The translations under genes and the position numbers were made by a program. From assembly GCA_030667645.1 (NCBI GenBank), contig DAOUVM010000144.1, positions 1-6,618 on the forward strand: DNA of 6,618 bases, in the 5' to 3' direction. Under the pieces are notes generated by a model. It was not told the DNA's origin. It searched no databases and saw only the letters and a program-made list of their open reading frames with translations. This DNA is from Ardenticatenales bacterium (GTDB lineage Bacteria > Chloroflexota > Anaerolineae > Promineifilales > UBA4811). How positions within the stretch are numbered: position 1 is the stretch's first letter; the number at the start of each line of letters is the position of its first letter. Positions 1-6,454 of this stretch are shown piece by piece.

Positions 1-139
1 AGCGAACGGCCGAGAATCGTAGAGCACAACCGGCATCTGGGTAATGAAAGCACATGTACTGGTGTACTGCGGCTAACGCATCGCGCAGCGCTTTGTCGAG
101 TAATCCCAAGAATGCCTGGTCATGCACATCGTCGTGCAA
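1..139 (-). CDS. Ferritin-like (bacterioferritin-type) protein, N-terminal part, cut by window edge
   Basis: The minus-strand frame is open from 166 to the left edge. From about position 124 it reads like the first helix of a ferritin-like four-helix bundle: LLDKALRDALAAVHQYM, then CFHY. This resembles the L-N-K-A-L-x-x-E-L-x-A-x-x-Q-Y helix of bacterioferritins, which store iron in the cytoplasm. The call is from memory of the family, not a search. Possible starts are TTG at 139 (a weak AAGG lies upstream) and GTG at 127. Both fall inside a stable inverted repeat and neither has a strong ribosome binding site. At the position where bacterioferritins carry the first ferroxidase Glu, this frame has Ala. 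The residues after CFHY, towards the window edge, match the family poorly. It follows katA by about 60-75 bases on the same strand, so co-transcription is plausible. It could be a real gene with an unusual start or a decaying remnant. Confidence 0.38.
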   Translation of the reverse strand, partial: MHDDVHDQAFLGLLDKALRDALAAVHQYMCFHYPDAGCALRFSAVR

Positions 140-167
140 AAGGTGTCGACCTTCTGCACGACGATGT
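126..167 (-). repeat. Long stem-loop between katA and the ferritin-like frame
   Basis: Bases 126-144 are the reverse complement of 149-167 at 18 of 19 positions, leaving a 4-base loop (145-148). The single mismatch is A/C on the plus strand. On the minus strand, which is the direction of katA transcription, the same positions become U and G, so the RNA hairpin is continuous with one G-U wobble. It begins 34 bases after the katA stop codon. No run of T follows it on either strand, so it is not a classical intrinsic terminator. It may protect the 3' end of the katA mRNA, act as an intercistronic processing or attenuation element, or mask the start of the next frame. Confidence 0.8.
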
Positions 168-201
168 TACGAGATCAGCTCACGTCCCTTGCCCCACGGG
201 A

Positions 202-1644
202 CTAGAGGCCCAATCCCGTGGCGACACCTTCCCCGTACGCTTTGTCAGCCCGGGTAAAGTGCTCGACCATCTTCTGCTGGATCACTTTCGGCACCGGCTT
301 GAGGGCGCCGACGATATTGTCGATCAGGCGTCCCTGTTCGTCCGGCGGCATCAGGCGGAACAGATTTCCAGGCTGGATGTAATCGTCATCAACGCCGCGT
401 TCCTGCTCGTAGCGATCCGCGTCTCCGGATATCTTGAGGGGCGGTTCCCGATAGGCGGGGTCTGCCTTGGGGCCGCCAAAGGTGTTCGGCTCATAGTTCA
501 CCGCCGCTCCGGCGTTGCCATCGAATCTCATTTGGCCGTCGCGCTGATAGTTGTCCACCTGGGCCCCACGCGGCCGGTTGATGGGCAAGGCTTCATAGTT
601 GACCCCCAGGCGGTAGCGGTGGGCGTCGGCATAGGCGAAAACGCGGGCCTGGAGCATCTTGCAGGGGGAGAACGAGATGCCGGGCACCACGTTTGCGGGT
701 GAAAAGGCCGACTGCTCTACCTCTGCGAAATAGTTCTCGGGGTTGCGGTTCAGTTCCATGACCCCGACCTCGATCAGTGGGTAATCCGCGTGAGGCCATA
801 CCTTGGTCAGGTCAAATGGGTTCCAGCGGTACGTTGCCGCCTCGACCTCGGGCATCACCTGCAGGTGGAAGGTCCACTTGGGATACTCCCCGCGTTCAAT
901 GGTTTCGAACAGCTGCCGCGTGTGGTAATCGGGGTCTTTCCCGGCAAGACGATCGGCTTCCTCCGTGGTCATGTTCTGGATGCCCTGCTGTGTCTTGAAG
1001 TGGAACTTGACCCAAAAGCGCTCGTCGTCGGCGTTGATAAAGCTGTAGGTGTGACTCCCATAGCCGTTCATGTACGGGATCCCTTTGGGTGTGCCGCGGT
1101 CCGAAAAGAGAATGGTCACCTGGTGCAGCGCTTCCGGAACCTGCGACCAAAAGTCCCACCACATGGTCTCTGATCGCAGATTCGTCTGTGGCACCCGTTT
1201 TTGAGTATGGATAAAGTCCGGGAACTTGATGGCGTCCCGGATAAAGAACACCGGGGTGTTGTTCCCGACCATGTCCCAATTGCCTTCTTCCGTGTAGAAT
1301 TTGAGGGCAAATCCTCTGACGTCACGGACGGTATCGGCCGATCCTTTTTCGCCGGCCACAGTGGAAAAGCGGCCGAACATGGCGGTCTCTTTCCCGATTC
1401 TTGAGAACAGCTCGGCCTTGGTGTACGTGGTGATGTCGTTGGTCACGGTAAGGGTGCCATGCGCACCGGCCGCCTTGGCATGGACAACACGTTCTGGAAT
1501 TCGTTCACGATTAAAATGCGCTAGCTTTTCTGTCAGGAAATGGTCCTGAAGCAAGGTGGGGCCGCGTTCGCCGGCAGTGAGAGAGGTTTGGTTGTCCGGA
1601 ACGGGTATCCCCGCGGCGGTCGTCAATCTCTTGGAATCACTCAT
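202..1644 (-). CDS. katA: Monofunctional haem catalase (KatA-like, small subunit)
   Basis: This enzyme disproportionates hydrogen peroxide to water and oxygen in the cytoplasm. The 480-residue product has the length of small-subunit, clade 3-like catalases. The distal haem His lies at about 55 in RVVHAKAAGAHG. The second catalytic residue, Asn, is in VGNNTPVFFIRD (about 126-137). The proximal haem ligand Tyr is at about 338 in RVFAYADAHRYR, with the preceding Arg334 of the R-x-F-x-Y signature. The substrate-channel and core segments (FSDRGTPKGIP, YGSHTY) are also intact. There is no C-terminal flavodoxin-like extension and no signal peptide. The ATG at 1644 is preceded by AGGAGGT at 1658-1652, seven bases away, so the start is secure. 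One small oddity is Ala at position 58, where most family members have Gly (HAKG). A PerR/Fur-like site overlaps its promoter, which suggests peroxide or iron control. Confidence 0.97.
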   Translation of the reverse strand: MSDSKRLTTAAGIPVPDNQTSLTAGERGPTLLQDHFLTEKLAHFNRERIPERVVHAKAAGAHGTLTVTNDITTYTKAELFSRIGKETAMFGRFSTVAGEKGSADTVRDVRGFALKFYTEEGNWDMVGNNTPVFFIRDAIKFPDFIHTQKRVPQTNLRSETMWWDFWSQVPEALHQVTILFSDRGTPKGIPYMNGYGSHTYSFINADDERFWVKFHFKTQQGIQNMTTEEADRLAGKDPDYHTRQLFETIERGEYPKWTFHLQVMPEVEAATYRWNPFDLTKVWPHADYPLIEVGVMELNRNPENYFAEVEQSAFSPANVVPGISFSPCKMLQARVFAYADAHRYRLGVNYEALPINRPRGAQVDNYQRDGQMRFDGNAGAAVNYEPNTFGGPKADPAYREPPLKISGDADRYEQERGVDDDYIQPGNLFRLMPPDEQGRLIDNIVGALKPVPKVIQQKMVEHFTRADKAYGEGVATGLGL

Positions 1645-1688
1645 TTCTCTAACCTCCTATCTGGTTCCTGGATCTTTGAGCTTCATGT

Positions 1689-1708
1689 GTTATAGATAAT
1701 GATTCTCC
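1689..1708 (-). promoter_or_regulatory. katA promoter -10 element with overlapping PerR/Fur-like operator
   Basis: Read on the minus strand, TATAAC (1694-1689) matches five of six bases of a sigma-70 -10 box and would give a leader of roughly 37 bases to the katA ATG. Directly upstream, 1708-1694 reads GGAGAATCATTATCT. It shares the AATCATTAT core of PerR boxes and contains the last ten bases of the Fur consensus, AATCATTATC. The left half of the palindrome is poorly conserved. No good -35 hexamer is seen at 16-18 bases. A repressor bound here would block the -10 region, as expected for a peroxide- or iron-regulated catalase. Whether the regulator is PerR or Fur cannot be decided from the site. 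Confidence 0.5.
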
Positions 1709-2287
1709 CCAAGGACATTGTAGGTCTGCACTCTTTATCTGTCAAGCCATTCGGCACTATTCTCAGTCTACCAAACGTTCAACGCACCCCATGTCAAGAA
1801 CGGGCTGCCCATCCTTGGGGAGATTCTCTGGCAAGATCGCAGGTGCGCTGCACCTCTCCTCTTAAGGCGTTTCGCATAATCAATATTCCCGTTGATGTTC
1901 GTGGGCGCTGAGCATCAAGTCGGTGGTGCGCTGGCTCGAGCAAACATGACTCCGATGATCACACCGACCACGATGACCGCCAACCCACCCGGCGCCAGCT
2001 AGATCCGGCTCTTCCCAACAACCATTGCCTGCCTGCATTGGCAGTCGGCCCAACCTCAAGGATTCATCCATGCCGAACCAAGCCGGCCGCAACACAGCGC
2101 CAATCCATTTGGAGTTCAAGCAAATGTGCCAAAGGGGATCTGCGACATCTCATTGGGCTACTAATGATGATTGTACTCCAGAGGGGCCGAATCCCCCACG
2201 CCTGTCGCCCGCAATATCGCCAAGATCTTCAATGGGTTTGATCCGGGTGGACCCGGAAAAGAATGCTCTTCCGGCCGCCGGCCGAGT
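1709..2287. other. Gene-poor region between the divergent katA and helicase promoters
   Basis: No convincing intact gene is seen in these roughly 580 bases on either strand. The open frames look like non-coding GC-rich background in composition and resemble no family I recognise. Structures visible are a small inverted repeat AGGTGC-gct-GCACCT at 1841-1855, a near-palindrome TCCGGGT-gg-ACCCGGA at 2242-2257, and the microprotein remnant listed separately. None of the inverted repeats is followed by a T-run. Confidence 0.55.
1915..2025 (-). pseudogene. Possible single-pass membrane microprotein with an in-frame amber stop
   Basis: On the minus strand an ATG at 2025 opens MVVGKSRI. A TAG codon follows at 2001-1999, and the same frame continues with LAPGGLAVIVVGVIIGVMFA and RASAPPT to a TGA at 1917-1915. 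Reading through the TAG gives a 36-residue protein: a short basic N-terminus, one hydrophobic span long enough to cross a membrane, and a short polar tail. A single C-to-T change from CAG (Gln) would explain the stop. TTG at 1935-1933 could also start a shorter 22-residue peptide, but it has no clear ribosome binding site. I do not recognise the family. The reading depends on hydrophobic pattern alone and could be chance. Confidence 0.28.
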
Positions 2288-2316
2288 TTGCCATCGCGCG
2301 CCTGGGGGTTTATAAT
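2288..2316 (+). promoter_or_regulatory. Sigma-70 promoter of the DEAD-box helicase gene
   Basis: The -35 hexamer TTGCCA (2288-2293, five of six consensus bases) is followed after exactly 17 bases by a perfect -10 box TATAAT (2311-2316). Transcription would begin near 2323, leaving an untranslated leader of about 84 bases before the GTG start at 2407. This is the strongest promoter match in the window. The position relative to the gene supports the downstream GTG start rather than an earlier one. Confidence 0.75.
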
Positions 2317-2406
2317 TGTCGTTCATATCGTGCAACGTTAGCGGCAATTTTGACCCTCTTGGGCTGAGAACATTACTTGGCTCTGGTACGTCAAGGAGTG
2401 TTATCA

Positions 2407-3636
2407 GTGGATTTTCAATCGTTTTCTCTCGAACCTCGCATTCAGCGCGGTGTGCAGGCGGTCGGACACACCATCCCAACCCCCATCCAGGTCCAAGCGA
2501 TCCCGTTGGTGTTGAGCGGCCGGGATGTGATGGGACTGGCCCAGACCGGCACCGGCAAGACGGCAGCCTTTATGCTACCCATCCTCCAGCGCCTCCATCG
2601 AGGCCCACGACGGCGCGTTCGCGCCCTCATCGTCGCCCCAACCCGCGAGCTGGCCGAGCAGATCTACCAGGCCGGCATCGAGCTCGGCCGCTTTACCAGC
2701 GTCAAGGGGGTCACAGTATATGGCGGGGTGAGCAAGATCCCCCAGGTGAAAGCGCTAAAGCGGGGCGTCGAGATCGTCGTCGCCTGCCCCGGCCGGCTGC
2801 TCGACCTGATTGGCGACGGCGTGATCGACCTCTCGGGGGTCGAGGTGCTGGTCCTGGATGAGGCTGACCGAATGTGTGACATGGGCTTTTTGCCCGACAT
2901 TCGCCGCATCCTCAAGCACCTGCCCCAAAAAAGGCAGACCCTCTTCTTTTCGGCCACCATGCCTGACGAGATCCGCAAGTTGTCCAGCTCTATCCTGCAC
3001 AACCCGGCGACGATCCAGATCGGCCAGATCGCGCCGGTCGAGACCGTCTCCCACGCCCTCTACCCGGTGCATCAGAGCCAGAAGAAGCGATTCCTGCTCG
3101 CTCTGCTCTCGGGCCCGTGCACCGGCCGGACGCTGGTCTTTGCCCGCACAAAGTACCGCGCCCGCAACCTGGCTCGGGACCTGGAAAAGAGAGGTATCAA
3201 CGCCATCGCGCTACAGGGCAACATGTCCCAGAATCAGCGCCAGCGGGCCATCGACGGCTTTCGCAGCGGCAAGTTCGACATCCTGGCCGCCACCGATATT
3301 GCCGCCCGCGGCATCGACGTGGCGCACATCTCGCACGTGATCAATTTCGATATGCCCGACACCGTTGACGCTTATACCCACCGCATCGGCCGCACCGGCC
3401 GGGCGGAAGCGTTGGGCGAGGCGCTGACTCTTGCCATCCAGGAGGACGACGAGATGGTGGACAAGATTGAGAAGGTGCTAGGCGAACCGATCCAGCGTCG
3501 AAGGCTGGAGGGGTTCAACTATGGGAACCTGGTTCCGGCCGAACGCTTCCAGACCGGTTCCCGGCCGGGAGCCAATGGCCGATCCAACGGCGGCCAGCAG
3601 CAGCGTCGTCGCCGACCGCAAAACCGCCGCCGGTAA
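2407..3636 (+). CDS. rhlE: DEAD-box ATP-dependent RNA helicase, RhlE type
   Basis: The 409-residue protein carries the helicase motifs in order: Q motif PTPIQ (24-28), Walker A AQTGTGKT (45-52), PTREL (78-82), GG (106-107), CPGR (127-130; usually TPGR), DEAD (151-154), SAT (182-184), LVFARTK (243-249), ARGID (300-304) and HRIGRTGR (325-332). Such enzymes use ATP to unwind short RNA duplexes in ribosome assembly and RNA turnover, often more so in the cold. After the core comes a basic, Gln- and Arg-rich tail (about 384-409, ending RRRRPQNRRR), a likely RNA-binding extension typical of RhlE-like members. The GTG at 2407 is chosen because AAGGAG (2393-2398) lies eight bases upstream and the product then begins MDFQSFSL, as family members do; a TTG at 2377 would add ten residues. 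The gene symbol rests on overall resemblance; other DEAD-box subfamilies are possible. Confidence 0.95.
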   Translation: MDFQSFSLEPRIQRGVQAVGHTIPTPIQVQAIPLVLSGRDVMGLAQTGTGKTAAFMLPILQRLHRGPRRRVRALIVAPTRELAEQIYQAGIELGRFTSVKGVTVYGGVSKIPQVKALKRGVEIVVACPGRLLDLIGDGVIDLSGVEVLVLDEADRMCDMGFLPDIRRILKHLPQKRQTLFFSATMPDEIRKLSSSILHNPATIQIGQIAPVETVSHALYPVHQSQKKRFLLALLSGPCTGRTLVFARTKYRARNLARDLEKRGINAIALQGNMSQNQRQRAIDGFRSGKFDILAATDIAARGIDVAHISHVINFDMPDTVDAYTHRIGRTGRAEALGEALTLAIQEDDEMVDKIEKVLGEPIQRRRLEGFNYGNLVPAERFQTGSRPGANGRSNGGQQQRRRRPQNRRR

Positions 3637-3754
3637 GGCGCCTCGGGCTGGGAAGAGGCAGAAGCGGGGTACATGGGTTTTCAAGGAGACGGAAACCGGC
3701 GGAGAATGGATTAACCTCTCGCCTTCCCCAGGCACTTGGTGAGACAGACTCTTG

Positions 3755-4669
3755 ATGCCAGGCGCCACAAACACTAGCACCGACATCGGGCAGGAACGCA
3801 TTTCAGAAATCGAGGTGAACCTGAACCATCCCATCCATTGGAGAGAAAAAGTGAAGACGAAATGGTCAGTCTCCACTCTGCTGGTTCTTGGGGGAGCAGC
3901 AGTCTTTGTGTTTGGCAGTCCCTATTTTTCTGTTTTTCCAACGAATCGGAATCAGACGTATTACGTTGGTCTCGTGGTGTTCTTCTTCGTCCTCTCAGTC
4001 GGCCTCAAGAAAAGCCAATCCCTATCGCGCTTTTGGCCGGCCGCATACTCGCTTTTCATCGCATCGGCCGCACTGCTTTTTCTGAGTACCGGGATCCTGA
4101 ACCTGCAGCGTAGCACGATGCCACCGTTGCAGAACCTGGCCGTGGACAAATTCTCACAGTTCCTGCACGTGGTGCCCGTCATCCTTGGATTGACTCTGAT
4201 TGCAAAGGATGATCTCAAATCCATCTTTATACAGAGGGGCAGGCTTAAACAAGGGCTTGTTTTTGGCTTGGTCTCTTTTGCCGGTTTTGCCGCGATCGCC
4301 CTGGCAATGCCGTCGAGTTCGACCGATCGCTTTTCATCGCTTTCGGCCGCAATCCCCTGGCTGCTGCTGTTCATCTTTGCCAACGCGATCATGGAAGAGC
4401 TTTGGCTCAGAGCTATCTTTCTGAGGAAATTCGAAACCATCATTGGCAGGAATGCCGCCATTATCGTCACGGCAATGATCTTTGGCGCTTCCCACGTCAG
4501 TGCCACCTATGATTTTCCGGGCGGGGGGTTCGTGTTCGGTCTGGTGGTTTTCGGTCTGGGTCTCGTCGGCGCCTATTCGATGTTAAAGGACGACGGATTG
4601 ATAGGGCCGGTCTTGTTTCACGCCGGTTATGACCTGCTCGTCATCGTTCCAGTTCTTGACTCGCTATAG
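3755..4669 (+). CDS. CPBP-family (CAAX protease/bacteriocin-processing type) intramembrane metalloprotease
   Basis: This is a polytopic membrane protein of 304 residues with about eight to nine hydrophobic spans. It carries the three signatures of the CPBP/Abi family of glutamate-type intramembrane proteases: EELWLR (214-219, the E-E-x-x-x-R motif), FGASH (243-247, F-x-x-x-H) and LFHAGYD (287-293) with the third-motif His289. All presumed catalytic residues are present, so activity is plausible. Bacterial relatives are linked to peptide maturation, immunity to their own bacteriocins or anti-sigma factor cleavage; the substrate here is unknown. The start is uncertain. ATG 3755 has only a weak GGTGAG upstream. 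A GTG at 3851, preceded by GGAGAG five bases away, would remove 32 polar residues and place the start just before the first membrane span. It lies 118 bases after the helicase gene and 44 bases before the S41 peptidase gene, with which it probably forms an operon. Confidence 0.9.
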   Translation: MPGATNTSTDIGQERISEIEVNLNHPIHWREKVKTKWSVSTLLVLGGAAVFVFGSPYFSVFPTNRNQTYYVGLVVFFFVLSVGLKKSQSLSRFWPAAYSLFIASAALLFLSTGILNLQRSTMPPLQNLAVDKFSQFLHVVPVILGLTLIAKDDLKSIFIQRGRLKQGLVFGLVSFAGFAAIALAMPSSSTDRFSSLSAAIPWLLLFIFANAIMEELWLRAIFLRKFETIIGRNAAIIVTAMIFGASHVSATYDFPGGGFVFGLVVFGLGLVGAYSMLKDDGLIGPVLFHAGYDLLVIVPVLDSL

Positions 4670-4713
4670 GCAGACACGAGACAGCTTGTGCAGAGAAACA
4701 TGAGGAGCACGAA

Positions 4714-5739
4714 ATGGCTATTCCACCAATGGACACAGTCACTCTATATGAGATCGTTCGTAACCTCTCAGAGAGATTAAAGGCCTGTTACGTCTTTCCC
4801 GAGATTGCTGAGGAAATCTGCGAACGTTTGCATGAACACCTGGTGGATGGCGAATACGCCGATTGCGGCCAAGGCGAATCGCTCGCCTTGACCCTGACCG
4901 AACACCTGCAATCAGTCAATCATGACGAACACCTGTGGGTCAGGTGGTATCCGGAACCATTGCCAGACCACAAAGGCTCGATGCTCCAGAATCAAGAACG
5001 CTTGGTTGAATTTCGACGGAAAGCCAAACTGGACAATTATGGGCTGCACAAAGTGGAAAGGCTGCCTGGCAACGTTGGTTACATCGACATCCGTTACTTT
5101 TATCGGCCGTCCTGGGGCAGCGGCGATACCGCCACCGCCGCGATGAACTTTCTGGCAAATGTGGAAGCCTTGATCTTTGATCTCTGCAAATGCCGCGGAG
5201 GAAATCCCGGCATGGTTGCGCTGATCAGCAGCTATCTCTTTGAGGGAGAACCACTTCACTTGAACAGTCTCTACTGGCGGGAAGAGGATCTCACCCAGCA
5301 ATACTGGACTCTGCCATATGTTCCCGGCAAACGGGTTGGCGACAAACCCATTTACGTGCTGACCAGCAAAGACACTTTTTCGGCCGGGGAGGAATTCGCA
5401 TATAACCTACAAACCCGCCAGCGCGCCACGCTGGTCGGCGAGACTACCAATGGAGGCGCCCACCCTGGCTCTCCCTACCGTTTGCATCCGCATTTCGAGG
5501 TGTTCATCCCGCGGGGGCGTGCGATCAACCCGATCACGAGCCAGAACTGGGAGGGAATTGGCGTCGTCCCAGACATCGCAGTGTCAGGAGAGCAAGCTCT
5601 GAAAACTGCATACGGCATGGCTCTAGAGTCAGTTATCGAGGGCTCTCGCGAACCGGCCTCAGGGGCATTCAGCCTGCTGTCAGAGGCGCAAACGGCTCTG
5701 AAGGATATCAAAGAATACGGCACAGCAGGACGGAACTGA
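4714..5739 (+). CDS. S41-family serine peptidase, IRBP-like (C-terminal processing peptidase fold)
   Basis: The 341-residue product matches bacterial S41 peptidases related to interphotoreceptor retinoid-binding protein. The N-terminal part (about 8-80) has the helical IRBP-type pattern, including YVFPEIAEEICERL and DEHLWVRW. The protease core follows: a strand GYIDIRYFY (122-130), the Gly-rich RGGNPGMVALISSYLF (161-176), and the nucleophile region TSKDTFSAGEEFAYNL (217-232), where Ser223 is the likely catalytic serine. VGETTNGGAHPG (241-252) and NWEGIGVVPDI (278-288) complete the fold. No PDZ domain is seen. No signal peptide or membrane anchor is present, whereas many relatives are exported, so I infer a cytoplasmic location. 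The ATG has GAGGAG (4702-4707) six bases upstream. It sits close behind the intramembrane protease gene, suggesting shared transcription. The substrate is not predictable. Confidence 0.92.
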   Translation: MAIPPMDTVTLYEIVRNLSERLKACYVFPEIAEEICERLHEHLVDGEYADCGQGESLALTLTEHLQSVNHDEHLWVRWYPEPLPDHKGSMLQNQERLVEFRRKAKLDNYGLHKVERLPGNVGYIDIRYFYRPSWGSGDTATAAMNFLANVEALIFDLCKCRGGNPGMVALISSYLFEGEPLHLNSLYWREEDLTQQYWTLPYVPGKRVGDKPIYVLTSKDTFSAGEEFAYNLQTRQRATLVGETTNGGAHPGSPYRLHPHFEVFIPRGRAINPITSQNWEGIGVVPDIAVSGEQALKTAYGMALESVIEGSREPASGAFSLLSEAQTALKDIKEYGTAGRN

Positions 5740-6454
5740 ATCTGTCGACGCATCCAAAGAACGGATCGCACTGATGATCAGCATCATTCTGTTTGCCGCC
5801 TGCGGCGATGCGCATCCCGCCGCCAGACATCCCCATCCCGACCCCCACACCGCAGGGAAGAGGGAATGCCACCCGTACGCTGCTCACCTGTGACGACTTG
5901 AGGCTTCGACGCCACCTGCCTGGGGGTACAAGCCGCCCTCACCGCCCCCCAACATGCCTTCGACGGCCGTCTAGAGCTGCCAGGCAGAGACAGCACCGGC
6001 GAGATGACCATCCTCCATGGCTGCGCCGGCGTCGCGCTGGGAGAATCCCGCTTCCCCGAGATCGAATCGGTTCGTGCGGTGCGAGGGACAGAGTCTGGCC
6101 CGGCAGCAGACGAATGGCATGATGGTTGGCGAGCTCCGTTCGATCGTGCCCGCAGTGGTGGCTCGGTGTCCCATGCGGGATCGGCAAAACTCCATTTCAA
6201 GCTGAACCAATACAGGCTTGGAGCGCCTGGGCTGCTGTGCGGATCGCATCACCCGCAGGCGACGGATTTGGAGCCACTCCTGACCAGTCAATCTCTCCCA
6301 GCAAATGCCGGCGGCCGCGAGTTGGCGGGTCGGGAGCATGCATTGTTAGGCGGCCTTGTTTTCTAGCATAGAGTATGCATGTCATCGGTAGGCGCATCCT
6401 TCGGCCAGCGATAGGCGTCAACAGGAGACGTGCATCCTCTTGCCCAGACCTCCA
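5740..6454. other. Gene-poor region downstream of the S41 gene
   Basis: No intact gene is evident in about 715 bases. Long open frames exist on both strands, including one at 6004-6366 on the plus strand and one at 5971-6339 on the minus strand. They lack good ribosome binding sites and resemble no known family, and they overlap one another. The only coding-like trace is the broken lipoprotein listed separately. I see no intrinsic terminator for the upstream operon. The short hairpin ATGAT-cagc-ATCAT at 5774-5787 is too weak. Confidence 0.5.
5774..6080 (+). pseudogene. Possible broken small lipoprotein gene (spread over three frames)
   Basis: An ATG at 5774 opens MISIILFAACGDAHP, which looks like a short lipoprotein signal with Cys10 as the lipid-anchored residue; this frame stops at 5891-5893. 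A second frame just upstream of that stop gives NATRTLLTCDDLR, ending near 5903. A third frame from 5905 continues FDATCLGVQAALTAPQ and then FDGRLELPGRDSTGEMTI. Joined with two frameshifts, the pieces look like one secreted protein with a C-D-D motif and short beta-strand-like segments. This is loosely reminiscent of MliC-type lysozyme-inhibitor lipoproteins (Y-x-C-D-D-G followed by a L-x-L-P segment). That family assignment is weak. No ribosome binding site is obvious before 5774. The trace may be a decayed gene or sequencing errors in a real one, or chance. Confidence 0.25.

Noticed and set aside
112..702. Long plus-strand open frame opposite katA
   Set aside because: It lies antisense to the highly conserved catalase coding sequence and has no ribosome binding site or family resemblance; a shadow of GC-rich codon usage.
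2242..2257. TCCGGGT-gg-ACCCGGA palindrome as a terminator or operator
   Set aside because: The two-base centre is too tight for a stable full hairpin, no T-run follows on either strand, and nothing else supports an operator.
2025..2315. Plus-strand open frame of 96 codons in the gene-poor region
   Set aside because: Composition resembles no coding sequence, no ribosome binding site precedes it, and it runs through the helicase promoter.
5774..5787. ATGAT-cagc-ATCAT hairpin as terminator of the protease operon
   Set aside because: The stem is only five AT-rich pairs and is followed by just a short T-run after a gap.
5971..6339. Minus-strand open frame of 122 codons
   Set aside because: No ribosome binding site or recognisable motif, and it competes with overlapping plus-strand frames of similar length; treated as background.
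6345..6351. GTTAGGC, matching the R' core of an integron attC site (GCCTAACAA on the minus strand)
   Set aside because: No partner RYYYAAC core in the roughly 145 bases upstream and no matching L boxes, so no foldable attC site. A seven-base match alone is expected by chance.
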